Shown here piece after piece: positions 62,566 through 64,000 of a stretch of DNA of 64,000 nt (positions are counted from its first letter, which is position 1; each line of letters opens with the position of its first letter). A model generated the notes under the pieces. That model made no database searches. It was not told the origin of the DNA and saw nothing but the letters and a program-made list of their open reading frames with translations. Both the position numbers and the translations under genes were made by a program. This DNA comes from Bradyrhizobium rifense (GTDB lineage: Bacteria > Pseudomonadota > Alphaproteobacteria > Rhizobiales > Xanthobacteraceae): contig NZ_VSSS01000024.1 in NCBI RefSeq assembly GCF_008123425.1, positions 278,753-342,752 on the forward strand. Reading direction: 5' to 3'.

Positions 62566-62793
62566 ATGACAAAGACATTTGGTGAGCACCAACCGCCGAA
62601 GCCAATCAGCAAAGCGGAGCGTGAGGCACGCAAGGCCTTCCGCCAGGTCGATGCGGTGAAGGCCATGTCCGAGCACGCGCTCGCCGAGGAGGCCTTCGCT
62701 CAGAATCGAGAACGGCTGAAGGCAGAGCGGCTGGCGCGGGAAGCCGCGGCGGGCCCGGTCCCAAAAAAGCAACCCAAGGCGAAGAGCAAGTGA
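62566..62793 (+). CDS. Small charged protein, paralogue of the previous gene
   Basis: A 75-residue protein: MTKTFGEHQPPKPISKAERE, a helical middle (AVKAMSEHALAEEAF) and a basic tail VPKKQPKAKSK. The NRERLKAERLARE segment is shared with the gene at 62346. The ATG at 62566 is chosen; the frame is open back to 62506. Together the two look like a tandem duplication that has diverged. Confidence 0.55.
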   Translation: MTKTFGEHQPPKPISKAEREARKAFRQVDAVKAMSEHALAEEAFAQNRERLKAERLAREAAAGPVPKKQPKAKSK

Positions 62794-62958
62794 CCCTGCA
62801 CGAACAGCTGCACGACTTGAGCTTGCAGGGGCGGCTCTAAAGCACCGCCAAGCTTCCTCCCAGCCGGAGCGGTGAGCCACTCGGCCCGCCTCATCATCAC
62901 GCGCGGAACATATTCGCGGCAGCAGTTAAGTGCACTGACATCTCAATAACCGGCGTCG

Positions 62959-63231
62959 TCATTCGACGACCTCCACCGGCCAGCCGAAGTAGGAATAGAG
63001 AAACTCCCCGCCCCCTTCGCGATCGGTCAGCTTTACGCGAAGGCGGAAGCGTGTCCCGACCGGATAAATCTTTGGGTTCATCAGATCCTTGCTGCACTCA
63101 ACGCGAAGATGCGCCGGGAAGTCTTCGCCGGGAACGGGGCGAATGTGCACCGGTCCGTGCAGGCCCGCGGTGCTTTCGGGGTAATAGCTCTCGACGATGC
63201 AGTAACGGTAGTGCTCGTTGCACTTCGCCAT
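62959..63231 (-). CDS. Hypothetical protein MAKCNEHYRYCIVESYY...
   Basis: A 90-residue protein, probably all beta: YRYCIVESYYPESTAGLHG, then HIRPVPGEDFPAHLRVECSK, YPVGTRFRLRVKLTDREGGG and YSYFGWPVEVVE. It has no signal peptide. It lies 10 bases after the stop of the TIR-like relic in the same direction, so it may have belonged to the same transcript. No family was recognised. Confidence 0.6.
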   Translation of the reverse strand: MAKCNEHYRYCIVESYYPESTAGLHGPVHIRPVPGEDFPAHLRVECSKDLMNPKIYPVGTRFRLRVKLTDREGGGEFLYSYFGWPVEVVE

Positions 63232-63241
63232 GGCTGCTCTT

Positions 63242-63523
63242 CTACCGCTTCGTCTTCTTGGCCGGCTTCGGCTCGGTCGGCACGAAGTAGCCGGCCTTTA
63301 GCCAGTCGCGCCCGACCTTGTCCACCTTGCAGCCGATCTTCTCGAGCCGATTTGCGAGGTCATTTCGACTCTCCGTCGATTCCGACAACTTCACGATGTG
63401 TCGGCCGGCGACGTCTGAGAACGGCTTGATCTTACCGACCTGAACGAGGACAGTCTTCTCGGCGTGGCGCCCCATTGCGAGGCCCGCTTCGAATAATCTT
63501 ACTGAGTCATTCGGCCGCGCCCG
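63242..63523 (-). pseudogene. C-terminal part of a TIR-like nucleotide-binding domain, truncated
   Basis: The frame reads [20 protein letters not shown], then AEKTVLVQVGKIKPFSDVAG, RHIVKLSESTESRNDLANRL, EKIGCKVDKVGRDWLKAGYF and a Lys-rich tail. This matches the second half of the predicted TIR-like nucleotide-binding domain (ARPNVxFExGxAxG, then LVxVGxxRPFSDxxGRH, then AGCxVDxxGxDW). The first half, with its strand and nucleotide-binding start, is absent: the frame runs into the left end of the IS. A start at 63475 (MGRHAEK) could still make 77 residues. Family assignment is from memory of the motif, so moderate. Confidence 0.6.
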
Positions 63524-63529
63524 CGAGGG

Positions 63530-64000
63530 CGGAGAATCAAATATTTGAAGAGATTCAATATTTGGCACACGGAGGGCCAGATGGATCTCAACCAGGTTGA
63601 AGACAGCGAGGCACGGTTTACGGCGTATGTAGCTGGGCTTGGAAGTGTGATCGGTCAGGCCGTGCGGATGAGGCCGCTGCGTGACTATTGCACCGGTTTG
63701 ATGCTGCCGGGTGAACGCAAGAGCGTTGAGCCGATGGCGGCACGAACGGCGCCGGCGCGGACGGCAGCCCAGCACCAATCACTGCTGCATTTTGTTGGTA
63801 ACGCGAGTTGGTCGGACGCGGACGTGCTGGCCAAGATTCGCCAGATGGTGCTGCCCGCGATCGAGAAGAACGAGCCGATCGAGGCGTGGATCATCGACGA
63901 CACGTCATTCCCCAAACAAGGTAAGCATTCGGTCGGCGTTCACCACCAATATTGCGGTCAGCTCGGCAAGCAGGCCAATTGCCAGGTGGCGGTGTCCCTG
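63530..64000 (+). mobile_element. IS701-family insertion sequence, left part
   Basis: The transposase gene starts at 63581. The left end must lie between the last TIR-like codon (about 63523) and the transposase ribosome site at about 63570; CAAATATTTG in that interval is a short palindrome. The exact terminal repeat cannot be fixed because the right end is outside the window. Confidence 0.7.
63581..64000 (+). CDS. IS701-family transposase, N-terminal part
   Basis: The first 140 codons of a DDE transposase; the gene runs off the right edge. It starts [20 protein letters not shown] and has [39 protein letters not shown] and [35 protein letters not shown] (split), which holds the first catalytic Asp region of the IS701/IS4-like fold. 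GGAGGG precedes the ATG by four bases. It appears intact as far as visible. Confidence 0.9.
   Translation, partial: MDLNQVEDSEARFTAYVAGLGSVIGQAVRMRPLRDYCTGLMLPGERKSVEPMAARTAPARTAAQHQSLLHFVGNASWSDADVLAKIRQMVLPAIEKNEPIEAWIIDDTSFPKQGKHSVGVHHQYCGQLGKQANCQVAVSL

Overview
The window is GC-rich chromosomal DNA from an alphaproteobacterium, most likely Bradyrhizobium or a close relative. This rests on the rhizobial lateral-type flagellar gene order at the left end, the many branched-chain-type ABC transporters, the interspersed palindromic repeats of a kind familiar from Bradyrhizobium, and an IS701-family transposase at the right edge. No rRNA, tRNA or CRISPR array was seen. Assignments come from reading protein motifs by eye; no database search was run.

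Layout. 1-5880: flagellar switch and stator genes (fliG end, fliN, a DUF6468 gene, fliM, motA) on the minus strand, facing a DUF1217 gene, flgF and fliI on the plus strand. 5881-10605: a MarR-type regulator with a cysteine-rich tail, palindromic repeats, a ketopantoate-reductase-like protein and a HerA-type ATPase. 10763-14148: a nickel uptake unit (TonB receptor plus NiCoT permease) behind a perfect NikR-type operator. 14198-22045: a five-component branched-chain-type ABC importer with a fused LivH-LivM permease, followed by two AhpD-like proteins, a luciferase-like monooxygenase and a MetQ-like binding protein. 22200-29216: a MATE exporter and a TetR regulator sharing a nested palindrome, then an RND pump with its adaptor; a relic of a second TetR gene lies just upstream of the adaptor.

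29812-41351 is a catabolic cluster: a second ABC importer, a hydroxyisobutyrate-dehydrogenase-like enzyme, a quinone reductase, a cupin-like protein and a zinc alcohol dehydrogenase, divergent from a GntR regulator, a luciferase-like monooxygenase and a PuuE-like deacetylase. 41405-48657 holds small unknown genes, a BisC/TorA-type molybdoenzyme, an orphan oligopeptide-binding protein and a frameshifted DUF302 gene.

48751-60741 is the most coherent system. A 12-gene minus-strand operon joins a complete ABC importer (binding protein, two permeases, an extra 70-residue membrane protein, two ATPases) to a PTS-driven dihydroxyacetone kinase (DhaL, DhaM, HPr, enzyme I, an HTH protein, DhaK). It runs toward an orphan permease pair on the plus strand. 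60742-64000 is accessory DNA: a highly structured repeat, several small genes (one of only 59 residues), a decayed TIR-like nucleotide-binding domain, and the start of the IS701-type transposase that probably broke it.
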